Of a stretch of DNA of 64,000 bases, positions 26,950 through 34,900 are shown piece after piece. The translations under genes were made by a program, and so were the position numbers. The DNA is from CAYUYV01 sp964561475 (GTDB taxonomy: Bacteria; Pseudomonadota; Alphaproteobacteria; JAJFIK01): positions 11,195 through 75,194 of the forward strand of contig CAZLPU010000012.1 of NCBI GenBank assembly GCA_964561475.1. The letters run 5' to 3'. Under the pieces are notes generated by a model. The model saw only the letters and a program-made list of their open reading frames with translations, was not told where the DNA came from and did not search any database. The first letter of the stretch is position 1. The number at the start of each line of letters is the position of its first letter.

Positions 26950-27339
26950 TTACCGGGACAGACGGGGCGGCAGGATCGCGGCCAGGGCGAGGACAAGAGT
27001 AGCGAAGATTTCCATGCCCAGGGTTGCGGTGGCTGTAGGTCCTGCTTCGCCCCCCGTGAGGGACATGACGCGGGCCACGATCATGCAGCCCTCAATGGCC
27101 GCCAGCGGCGCAAGCCATGCCCACTGACCCCGCAGGACCGCATAAATTGATACAAGCCCCATGGCCAGATACTGGGCACCGACCAGGGCTCGGATCGAGC
27201 CCAATCCGGCCAGCGACTGAGGGGCCAGGAAGAGCGCTTCTGCAAGGCGGTCAGGGCGGAAAAAGCCGGTATAGGCCACGAACAGAAAACCCAAGGCCAG
27301 AACCACAACAAGAATGCGCAGGATCATGGTGGTGATCAT
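26950..27339 (-). CDS. Small four-helix membrane protein, DUF4345-like
   Basis: A 129-residue protein of about four hydrophobic helices. The start at 27339 has the ribosome site AGGGGA five bases before it; the longer frame from 27390 adds a hydrophilic leader without support. Features such as a Pro-Asp after the first helix (FFRPDRLAEALF), GLGSIRALVGAQYLAMG in helix two, and the conserved ARVMSLTGG turn match DUF4345-type proteins. Function is unknown. It precedes the MAPEG gene on the same strand with an 89-base gap and may be co-transcribed. Confidence 0.8.
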   Translation of the reverse strand: MITTMILRILVVVLALGFLFVAYTGFFRPDRLAEALFLAPQSLAGLGSIRALVGAQYLAMGLVSIYAVLRGQWAWLAPLAAIEGCMIVARVMSLTGGEAGPTATATLGMEIFATLVLALAAILPPRLSR

Positions 27340-27598
27340 CGGTTTCCCCTGATTTGGCACGGCATTGTGCGGCACGGCTTCTGGCTCCAAAGGCTGAGCC
27401 CACCGTCAGTGCAGGCTTCATTGCCCGCTCATAAACTCGAAAAACACCTAATGAGTACCATTAGACAGGCCCCAGGGGCAAGACACGCGCCGCGGCCTTG
27501 AGAGTGTCGGGCGGGGGAGGCTCACCGAATGCGGCTTTCGCCAAACTGTGTTAGGCATTCGCCGCTTCAGAGCAAGATTTGACAGGCGGGAGGGATCC
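27340..27598. promoter_or_regulatory. Divergent region upstream of acyltransferase gene
   Basis: A 259-base gap between divergent genes with an AT-richer core around 27420-27465. It contains the inverted repeat described separately at 27448-27464. The ribosome site of the acyltransferase gene is GGGAGGG at 27588-27594. Confidence 0.45.
27448..27464. promoter_or_regulatory. Candidate operator CTAATG-N5-CATTAG
   Basis: A perfect inverted repeat, CTAATG at 27448-27453 and CATTAG at 27459-27464 around AGTAC, lies between two divergent genes in an AT-rich setting. Size and symmetry fit a dimeric helix-turn-helix repressor such as a TetR, MarR or HxlR family member. No regulator gene lies next to it. 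Confidence 0.55.
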
Positions 27599-28255
27599 AT
27601 GGCGTCGACCAAGAAACCACGTAATCCGGGAACCAAAGCAGAGAATGCAGCGCCCGGCAAAGATGAGCCCCAGCAGGACGGCCAAGCCGAGGCAAGCGCG
27701 GTTGAGACACCTCAAATGGACCCGGAGATGGTGCGCAAGGTGACACAGGTCCGCTCGGCCATCCGGGAGAATTTCGGCAAAGCGGTCATGGCCATGATGA
27801 TGCTCCCGCGTTACCGCGCTCAAACCCTGGCCGATTTGCAGCACCTGGTGCTGGACCCGATGATGAAGGACCGTTTGGCGATTGCCTATCCGGGCAAGAC
27901 CGATGCGGGCCAGGCGCCGGACATGGCGGGCTTTGCCATCTGGGCCAGCGTTTCGGAAGAGGTGGATGGGCGGATCCGCGAGCAGATCGCCCACGGCGTC
28001 TTTCCCATCCGCCTTAAGGCCGAGGACTGGAACAGCGGCAAGATCAACTGGCTTCTGGACGTGGTTGCCCCCAACCGCGCCATGACGGCGACCGTGATCG
28101 CGAATTTCCGTCAGGTCGCCAAGGAAGGGCAATTGAGGTTGCACCCCCTGATCTCGCGGATGGTCGAGCCGGAAACCCTCGACAAGATGGGCGCGCGGAA
28201 AAATCCGCCACCAGACGGTCCGTCCGCAGCGCAAGAGGCGGCGCCGGACTCCTGA
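27599..28255 (+). CDS. HlyC-like toxin-activating lysine acyltransferase, variant active site
   Basis: A 218-residue protein whose residues ~45-200 match the HlyC family, which transfers a fatty acyl chain from acyl-ACP to lysines of RTX proteins. The core FAIWASVSEEVDGRI at 112-126 and KAEDWNSGKINWLLDVVAP at 140-158 align with HlyC's SWANLS and AEDWTSG segments, with Asp143 at the position of HlyC Asp92. However, the region corresponding to HlyC SPLHRNW reads LPRYRAQ, so the catalytic His23 position appears to be Tyr72. Residues 1-40 are a polar, probably disordered extension. The giant RTX protein at 31014 is the obvious possible target. The gene converges with the halogenase gene, six bases between stops. 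Confidence 0.88.
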   Translation: MASTKKPRNPGTKAENAAPGKDEPQQDGQAEASAVETPQMDPEMVRKVTQVRSAIRENFGKAVMAMMMLPRYRAQTLADLQHLVLDPMMKDRLAIAYPGKTDAGQAPDMAGFAIWASVSEEVDGRIREQIAHGVFPIRLKAEDWNSGKINWLLDVVAPNRAMTATVIANFRQVAKEGQLRLHPLISRMVEPETLDKMGARKNPPPDGPSAAQEAAPDS

Positions 28256-28261
28256 GCGCCA

Positions 28262-29854
28262 CTACGGTCCGCTGGATGGAGAAGCGGGCTGGGCAGCGGA
28301 CTGGGCGACAGACTCGGAGTTGGGCTGTGATTTGGACTGGGCCCCGCACCGTGCGGTGATGTAGTCTTTGTGGCTGCATAAAGCGTCCACCTGCCGGCGG
28401 ATCTCAGTTTCATTCATATCGATATAGCGCTGCAAGTCGGCTTTGGGGGCGGCATCCACCATGGGGTGGTGCTGCCGGGGCTTCAGTCCCTGACCCCACA
28501 TGACCTGAAGCCAGCTCGGGATATCGAACAATTCCGTATTGAAGCGGATGATCCGGCCATTGGCCCGGAAGAGCTCCAGTTTCGCATTCAGACTGTCCGG
28601 CACCGTCATTGTCCGGCAATAGCGCCAGAACTCGGATTCGTCACGCTCCGTGGCGTGATAATGCAGGATCAGGAAATCCCGGATGGCCGTGTATTCGAAA
28701 TCCAAGTGTTTGTTGAATTCGCTGGCCAGGGTGGGGTCGCAGGCGCGGTCTGGAAAAAGAGCCAGGAGCCGGGCAATCCCGGCCTGGACCAGGTGAATGC
28801 TGGTGGATTCGAGGGGTTCCAGAAAGCCGCTCGCAAGCCCCAGCGCGATGCAGTTCTTCTTCCAGATCTCCCGGCGTTTGCCGGTCAGAAACCGCAAATG
28901 CCGGGGTTCGCCCAGGGCCGTGCCGGGCAGATTGGCGGTGAGAGTGTCGAGTGCGGTCTGTTCGTCCGTGAACGCGCTCGCATAGACGTGGCCATTGCCG
29001 GTGCGGTGTTGGAGGGGGATTTCCCATTGCCAGCCCGCCTGCCTCGCCGTCGCCCGGGTGAAGGGGTCAAGCCGGCCGTTGCCCGTTGAGGGCAGGGCCA
29101 CAGCCCGGTCACAGGGGAGCCAGTGGGACCAGTCCTCATAGCCGCTCTGGAGGGCCTGCTCGATCAGCAGGCCACGAAAGCCGCTGCAATCGATGAAGAG
29201 GTCGCCCGCAACCCTATTGCCGGATTCGAGATGAAGCGTTTCGATAAAGCCGGTTTCGCTGTTCAAGCTCCAGTCCCGGACGATTCCCTCAAGACGGGTC
29301 ACGCCCCGAGCCTCGGCGAAACGGCGCAGGAACGCAGCATAGCGCACCGCATCAATGTGGTAGGCGGACGGTGGCATCCGCGCCCCTGTTGTGCCTGCGG
29401 CGGGTCCGTAACGGCCAAGTTTCGCCGCCAGGGCGTTCGCGCTGAAGGTTTCCAGGTCCAGCGGCCCGCCTTCCGCCCGGTAGCGCAGCCAGTAATGGTA
29501 GAAGGGCACGAGGCCGATGGTGCGCCCGACATCACCGAAACCGTGGAAATAGCGCTCGCCTTCGCGCCACCAGCCGATGAATTCGATCCCGAGCTTCAGG
29601 GTGCCCGAGGTCTCGGTGAGGAACGCGCCTTCGTCGATGTCAAGGCCGCTGTTGAAAAGGCGGATCTGAGGAATTGTCGCTTCACCGACCCCGACGGTTC
29701 CGATGGTTTCCGATTCAATCAGCGTTATGGCGAGCCGTGTCCCGAAATATTTGGCAAGGGCCGCCGCCGTCATCCAACCCGCCGTGCCGCCGCCGACAAT
29801 AACGACGCGCATGGGATTCTCTGTGGACGGTGGATTGTCTGTGGTCGGTGTCAT
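28262..29854 (-). CDS. Flavin-dependent tryptophan halogenase family protein
   Basis: A 530-residue FAD enzyme of the tryptophan halogenase family. The dinucleotide motif VGGGTAGW is at residues 20-27, the catalytic lysine that carries the hypohalous species is likely Lys87 (GTLKLGIEF), and the halogenase signature WxWxIP is present as WQWEIP at 275-280. GVGEATIP at 55-62 is also typical. AGGAGG precedes the ATG by nine bases. Members chlorinate or brominate indoles, but many genomic homologues next to DUF6445 genes and TonB receptors have unknown substrates. A flavin reductase is not present here. The C-terminal ~20 residues are a low-complexity Ser/Gln-rich tail. The DUF6445-like gene diverges from it. 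Confidence 0.92.
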   Translation of the reverse strand: MTPTTDNPPSTENPMRVVIVGGGTAGWMTAAALAKYFGTRLAITLIESETIGTVGVGEATIPQIRLFNSGLDIDEGAFLTETSGTLKLGIEFIGWWREGERYFHGFGDVGRTIGLVPFYHYWLRYRAEGGPLDLETFSANALAAKLGRYGPAAGTTGARMPPSAYHIDAVRYAAFLRRFAEARGVTRLEGIVRDWSLNSETGFIETLHLESGNRVAGDLFIDCSGFRGLLIEQALQSGYEDWSHWLPCDRAVALPSTGNGRLDPFTRATARQAGWQWEIPLQHRTGNGHVYASAFTDEQTALDTLTANLPGTALGEPRHLRFLTGKRREIWKKNCIALGLASGFLEPLESTSIHLVQAGIARLLALFPDRACDPTLASEFNKHLDFEYTAIRDFLILHYHATERDESEFWRYCRTMTVPDSLNAKLELFRANGRIIRFNTELFDIPSWLQVMWGQGLKPRQHHPMVDAAPKADLQRYIDMNETEIRRQVDALCSHKDYITARCGAQSKSQPNSESVAQSAAQPASPSSGP

Positions 29855-29968
29855 CGGGCAAAACCTCCTATAGTGAGGCTGCGTGGAGCCTGATACGTCA
29901 TTCGGGAGCCAAAACCTGTGGTCTAAAATCCGTTGGGATGGACCCTACCAGTGTGGTGAAGGGAAGCC
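29855..29968. promoter_or_regulatory. Divergent promoter region between halogenase and DUF6445 genes
   Basis: A 114-base gap between divergent starts. It holds AGGAGG (minus strand) for the halogenase and AAGGGA for the DUF6445-like gene. Co-regulation from this gap is likely. No strong palindrome was seen. Confidence 0.4.
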
Positions 29969-30682
29969 ATGGGCCTGTTTGCCGCGAATCATGACCTCTC
30001 CATTGATGTGCATCGCCTGGGGCACATGCGCGAACCCTTGCTGGTGGTCGACAATTTTCTCGACGACCCCCATGGCCTGGTGGCGGCGGCCGTTTCGTCC
30101 ACGGGATGGTCTACCATGAAGCCGGGCGGTTATCCGGGCAGGCGCGCGCCCTTGCCGGGGCCCTATGTCCGCGCGGTCCTGCGCCGGCTGGACGGGCCGA
30201 TCCAACGCACCTTGTTCAAAAGGCCCATGCGGCTGGACCGGTTCGACTGTGCGTTTTCCATGGTCACTCGGTCGGCGGACGATCTCACGGTCCTGCAACG
30301 GTTGCCCCATATCGATATCGCGAATGATAGCCGTGTCGCGATCCTGCACTACTTGTGTGGCCCGCCCTTTGGCGGCACGGCTTTCTACCGTCAGAAGCGG
30401 ACCGGCCTCGAACAGGTCAGGGCAGAGGACCGGGCCCGCTATCTTGAGGCACGCATCGAGGATCTCGCTGGCCTGCGCTCCGAAGATCACTATCCGGGGG
30501 CACACACTTCTGGGTATGAACGCACGGGATTTGCCGAGGCCCGTTTCAACCGACTCATCGTCTACCGCAGTTTTGTCCTGCACAGCGGCATGATCGAGCA
30601 AACCGATCTTCTCTCCGAAGACCCGGCGCGGGGCCGGCTTACCGCCACCTTTTTTGTCGATTACGCGCCCTCCGACCAGTGA
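29969..30682 (+). CDS. DUF6445-like protein, possible 2-oxoglutarate/iron fold
   Basis: A 237-residue protein resembling DUF6445 proteins, which commonly sit beside tryptophan halogenases in alphaproteobacteria. Near the N-terminus it reads LLVVDNFLDDPHGLVAAA. An iron-site-like pattern is visible: His114-x-Asp116 (LPHIDIAND) and His205 (FVLHSGMI), with GGTAFYRQKRTG between, as in 2-oxoglutarate/Fe(II) oxygenases. The oxygenase assignment is inference from that pattern. It diverges from the halogenase gene and precedes the giant RTX gene by 331 bases, so it could work with the halogenase on a shared substrate. Confidence 0.75.
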   Translation: MGLFAANHDLSIDVHRLGHMREPLLVVDNFLDDPHGLVAAAVSSTGWSTMKPGGYPGRRAPLPGPYVRAVLRRLDGPIQRTLFKRPMRLDRFDCAFSMVTRSADDLTVLQRLPHIDIANDSRVAILHYLCGPPFGGTAFYRQKRTGLEQVRAEDRARYLEARIEDLAGLRSEDHYPGAHTSGYERTGFAEARFNRLIVYRSFVLHSGMIEQTDLLSEDPARGRLTATFFVDYAPSDQ

Positions 30683-30702
30683 GTGCCCTCCGACCAGTGA
30701 GC
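30667..30702 (+). repeat. 18-bp tandem duplication across the DUF6445 stop codon
   Basis: GCCCTCCGACCAGTGA at 30667-30682 recurs at 30685-30700, giving an 18-base period with one mismatch at the end. The first copy contains the stop codon, so the second is a non-coding copy of the gene's last codons. Confidence 0.9.
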
Positions 30703-30729
30703 CCTCGGTGCCTTGAGGGGCAAGGTCTC

Positions 30730-30765
30730 GCCAGCGCCAGCGCCAGCGCCAACGCCCACGCCCAC
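30730..30765 (+). repeat. Six tandem GCCAGC-type hexamers
   Basis: Units start every six bases from 30730: three GCCAGC, one GCCAAC and two GCCCAC. They lie downstream of the DUF6445-like gene and upstream of the candidate promoter of the giant gene. Confidence 0.85.
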
Positions 30766-30813
30766 GCAGGGCGGAAAACCCTGATCGGCCTGTCATTTCC
30801 CATTTCTGCCATA

Positions 30814-30843
30814 TTGAGTTTACCGCTTGGAAAGTGGTAAATT
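30814..30843 (+). promoter_or_regulatory. Candidate sigma-70-type promoter with overlapping inverted repeat
   Basis: TTGAGT at 30814-30819 and TAAATT at 30838-30843 are 18 bases apart, in the most AT-rich part of the gap. An inverted repeat TTTACC (30819-30824) / GGTAAA (30836-30841) covers the spacer and could be an operator. Confidence 0.45.
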
Positions 30844-31013
30844 CTGCGTCAGGTCGGGGCACCGAATCAGAATCAGAAATCCCTTCATTGCGGCGGTCCG
30901 CTGCGTATGTCCCTGCTCAAATTGCGCTGAAGTGGGCTTAAAGACCTCACAGGCGTTTCTCGTTCCTTCGTTGAGTATTCAAGTTTCATGTATGGGGCCT
31001 TTGGGGGGCGGAA

Positions 31014-31910
31014 ATGGCACTTTCTGTCAATTATACTTTTAATGGACAAGGTAATTGGTCACTGGATGCCATAAGCGGAGCCTCCAGTGATGGCGGTCTG
31101 ATCCAGGTGAGTGTTCCGGTCGGATCGACGATTGAAGCTGCTTTTCTCTACGCTTCGACATCTGACCAGCTCGGCCTTGGCCGGAGTGTCGATCCCTCGG
31201 TGGTGTTTGCAGGCACCCTCGTCGATAGCGCGTCCTTTACCTCCCTGGGCAATGCCCGGGACGGGGCAGCGGACGGCATGGATCTCGTGGCCTACAGGGC
31301 CAATGTCACCAGCCTGGTTCAGGCCCAGGTGGGCGGCGGATCCGCCACCACCTTCGACTTTGCCGTCGATCCGGTCGCGGGGGCGGACGCTGATCTGATT
31401 CTCGACGGCTATGCTCTGGCCGTGGTCTACAGCAATCCCGCCGAGGAGGAGCGCACGATCCATTTCTTGGACGGATTCAGCGATCCCACGGGGGACGCCT
31501 TCACCATCACCTTCGATGAGCCGGTTGATGTGGGGGCGGATAATTTCTCCGCCCTTTTGTCATTGGGGATCGGCGGGAGCCAGCAACCCTCCAGCGGTGA
31601 CGCGCAATACACCCAGGTTGCCGTGGACGGGCGGACCCTTACAGCGTCGGCGGGCGGATCCGATGACGGCCAGAACCTGGGCCTAGGCGGGCTGATCACC
31701 ATTGGCGGGCTCGGCGACGATCCGGCGAACCTCTCCGATTTGAGTGCCCGGGGTGATAACAGCCGCGCCGATGACGAACTCTACGATCTTGGCCAGGGCA
31801 ATACAGCGGACGCCCAGCCTTTCCTGACCGATGGCAGTACGCAAGTCACCATCACAACGGTGAATCCGAGTGATACGAACAATGTCTTCTTTGCCGGGAT
31901 CAATGTGACC
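31014..31910 (+). other. Giant protein: N-terminal beta domain
   Basis: Residues 1-299 begin LSVNYTFNGQGNWSLDA and form a beta-rich domain (VSVPVGSTIEAAFLYAS). I could not assign a family with confidence. It ends in a Gly/Thr/Asp-rich linker at about residues 300-330 (TGDTGTGGTGTGDSG). Confidence 0.55.
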
Positions 31911-34900
31911 GGCAGTTCGGCCACTGGCGATACGGGGACTGGCGGCACCGGTACGGGTGACAGTGGGGATGACGGTACCGGCGACCCGCAACCCAACCGT
32001 CCGCCATTCGCCGTGGGTGATACAGCCAGAACGGACGAAGATACGCCCTTGGCCGGTATCGCCCTGCTGGCCAATGATTCCGATCCGGATGCAGACGATG
32101 AGCTGGGTATCCTGTCGGTGGGTGGCGCCGAGGGTATCGTATCGATCATCAGTGCCGGGTCCGTATCCTATGATCCCGACGAGGCGTTCCAGTATCTCGC
32201 ACAGGATGAGACCGAAACGGATGAATTCACCTATACCATAATCGATCCGGACGGTGCCACGGACACGGCAACCGTGAGGGTGACCATTACCGGGCTGAAT
32301 GACGAAGTGGTCATCACCGAAGAGGATCTGGTCGGTGAGATCATCGGGGTTGCCGAATCGGTCACGCTGACGGATATGGGCACCCTCTCATTCGAGGATG
32401 TGGATCTCGCGGACGTTCACACCGCATCGGCGGAATATCTGTCTTCGACCCATACGGAACAGTTGGGTATGCTGGAGGCGTCCATCACGACGGATACCAC
32501 GGAGACCGGCACAGGCGGTGTCGTGACCTGGGAGTTCAGTGTCCCGAACGATGATATCCGCTTCCTGGCTCTCGACGAGACCGTGACCGAGACCCATACG
32601 ATCACGCTGACCGATGATCAGGGGTCGACTGAAACTCGTGACGTGGCGGTGACCATCACCGGCATCAATGACGACGTGATCATTACCGAAGAGGATCTCT
32701 TCGGCGACCTAGCAGAAGATGCCGCCAGCCCCCTCCTGACCGATAGCGGCACGCTCGTCTTCGAGGATGCCGATCTGTCCGATACCCACACGGCATCCAT
32801 TGATTTCGTGTCCTCAAACTTGGGCAGCCAGATCGGTCAGATCACGGTTGATGTCACCGTGGACACCACCGATACCGGGACCGGCGGCGAGGTCACCTGG
32901 GATTATTCCGTTGAGAACAAGGCCGTCCAGTTCCTCGATACCGGCGAGACCGTGACCGAGACCTACACGATCACGCTGACGGATGATCAGGGGTCGACGG
33001 AAACACGGGATCTGGTGGTCACCATCACCGGCCAGGACGAGGAGCCGGCCCGTCCGCCCAGCGGTGAGCTCTATCTCGCAATTCTCGCGATGGATTCCTA
33101 TAACCGCGAGTACGAAAATGTCCTTGAGCTGCCCGGCTCCCGGATCGGCGACGCGCGGATTCTGCCCCGCAGTACTATCATCGACCCGGACGGCAGTGTG
33201 TACACGAATTGGCAGGCCTCCGGATTTTACGCCGTCGCCTATGACACCAGCGGTGTGGGGGCGATCACCGATCCCATCGTGATTTCCTATCGGGGCACCA
33301 ATCCCAGTCCGGATCCGGATTTTTTCGAATCGCCCCTGTGGAACGACATCAACAATGGGTGGGCCGCGGGTGGCGGCTGGCTCGATCCGATCGTAGGCGG
33401 ACAGGAAGGCCAGGCCGCCATTGCCCTCGACTTCTACAATGCCGTCCGCGAGGACCAGGGCTTCACCGATTCCGGCTTCATCACGACAACGGGGCACTCC
33501 CTGGGCGGCGGGCTGGGCGGCCTTGTGGCCAATGTCTACAACGAGCAGGCCCTCCTCTTCGATCACATGCCCTATGAGGATGTCTCACGCACCCTGATCG
33601 AAGCGGCGGAGAACGACCAGGCCCTCCAGGACCGCTATTTCGAGGGCAGTCCGCCACCGTCCCTGTCCGATACAGGAATCAACGCGCTCTCGGCGGAAGG
33701 CGAAATCCTCAGTCTGCTGCGCAATCTTTTCTCCAGCGATTACACCGAACTGCCCACCTATAGCGGCACCCGGGACCGGGTCTCGCTCCACTCCATGTCC
33801 ATGCTCGTTCATCTGCTTTGGGCTCAGGATAATGAGAAAACCGACTGGCAGATTATCGGTGACGAGCTGTGGGATGCCTGGTTCGATTCCTCGATTGCCG
33901 AGACCATCCCGACAATCAGCGATTTTGTCGGAGAGCTTGGAGCAAACGGGGAAGTGCTGCGGTCCGGCATCGCCTATTCGGCCCTGGACAGCGGCGAACG
34001 GCCCTTCGGCGATACGGCCATCTGGTCGTTGTTCAACGATGCCGACGATCTGGGCATCGCCATTTCTCAAGGCCCGTCCGAGATTTTCGACGATTTCGTG
34101 GAGTTTGACCCCTCCGTGTTCGGCAGTTTCCAGCTGATCAAGGACGTCAAGCAGTCCCTGGCGGATTTCGCCGTCCAGTATGCGGGCGCCCTTGCGGTCC
34201 TGGATGTCGAGGGGGATATGGCGGCCCGGGAAGGCGTGCTCGAACTGAATGGCGCCCGGACCCTGATCGCATTCGATGCCTCGGATGCTCTGTGGAGGGA
34301 CCAGCTTGGTTTGACGGAGAGAATCGAGCCCTACAATCTCGAGAATTTCCGGAATGCCATCTTTGCACAGACCGATGATAATCTGCTTGATACATTCGAG
34401 CGCTGGACCGGCCTTGAAACCCTGGAGGAGCTGGCCAAGGAAGGCTGGGATGCCGACATGGCCGATATTTTCGACCGTTTCCATCTGCGCACGAAGGATG
34501 ACACCACCATCTACATCCTGCCCGAGCGGGTGCTTGGCCCGGCAATGGGCCGGGGCAACGAGGCGAGTGTAGATGTCTTCATTGGCGCGACGCTGTCTGA
34601 GGATATCACCGGCACCCAAGGGAACGACCTTCTGTTTGCTTCGGACGGGAACGACACCATCGACGGCAGCATGGGCGATGACGTCATCAATGCGGGCAAC
34701 GGCAACGACTCGATCATCGGCAATGACGGAAAGAACCTGCTGGTTGGCGGGGATGGCGAGGATACGCTGGATTATGGCGGCGGTGCGTCGGGCAATGTCC
34801 TGACCATCACCCTGTCGCCGGAATTGTCCGACGAGAGCTTCGGCTTGTTTGATCAGCCGACGGTGCAGGTCCGGGTCGAGGGGACCAGCTCCACGGGTGC

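Larger units (their letters stand above)
30683..31013 (+). promoter_or_regulatory. Upstream region of the giant RTX gene
   Basis: This 331-base gap contains the second copy of an 18-bp duplication, six GCCAGC-type hexamers and a candidate promoter. A G-rich run at 31003-31012 (GGGGGGCGGA) is the apparent ribosome site of the giant gene. No coding frame with family resemblance was found. Confidence 0.5.
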
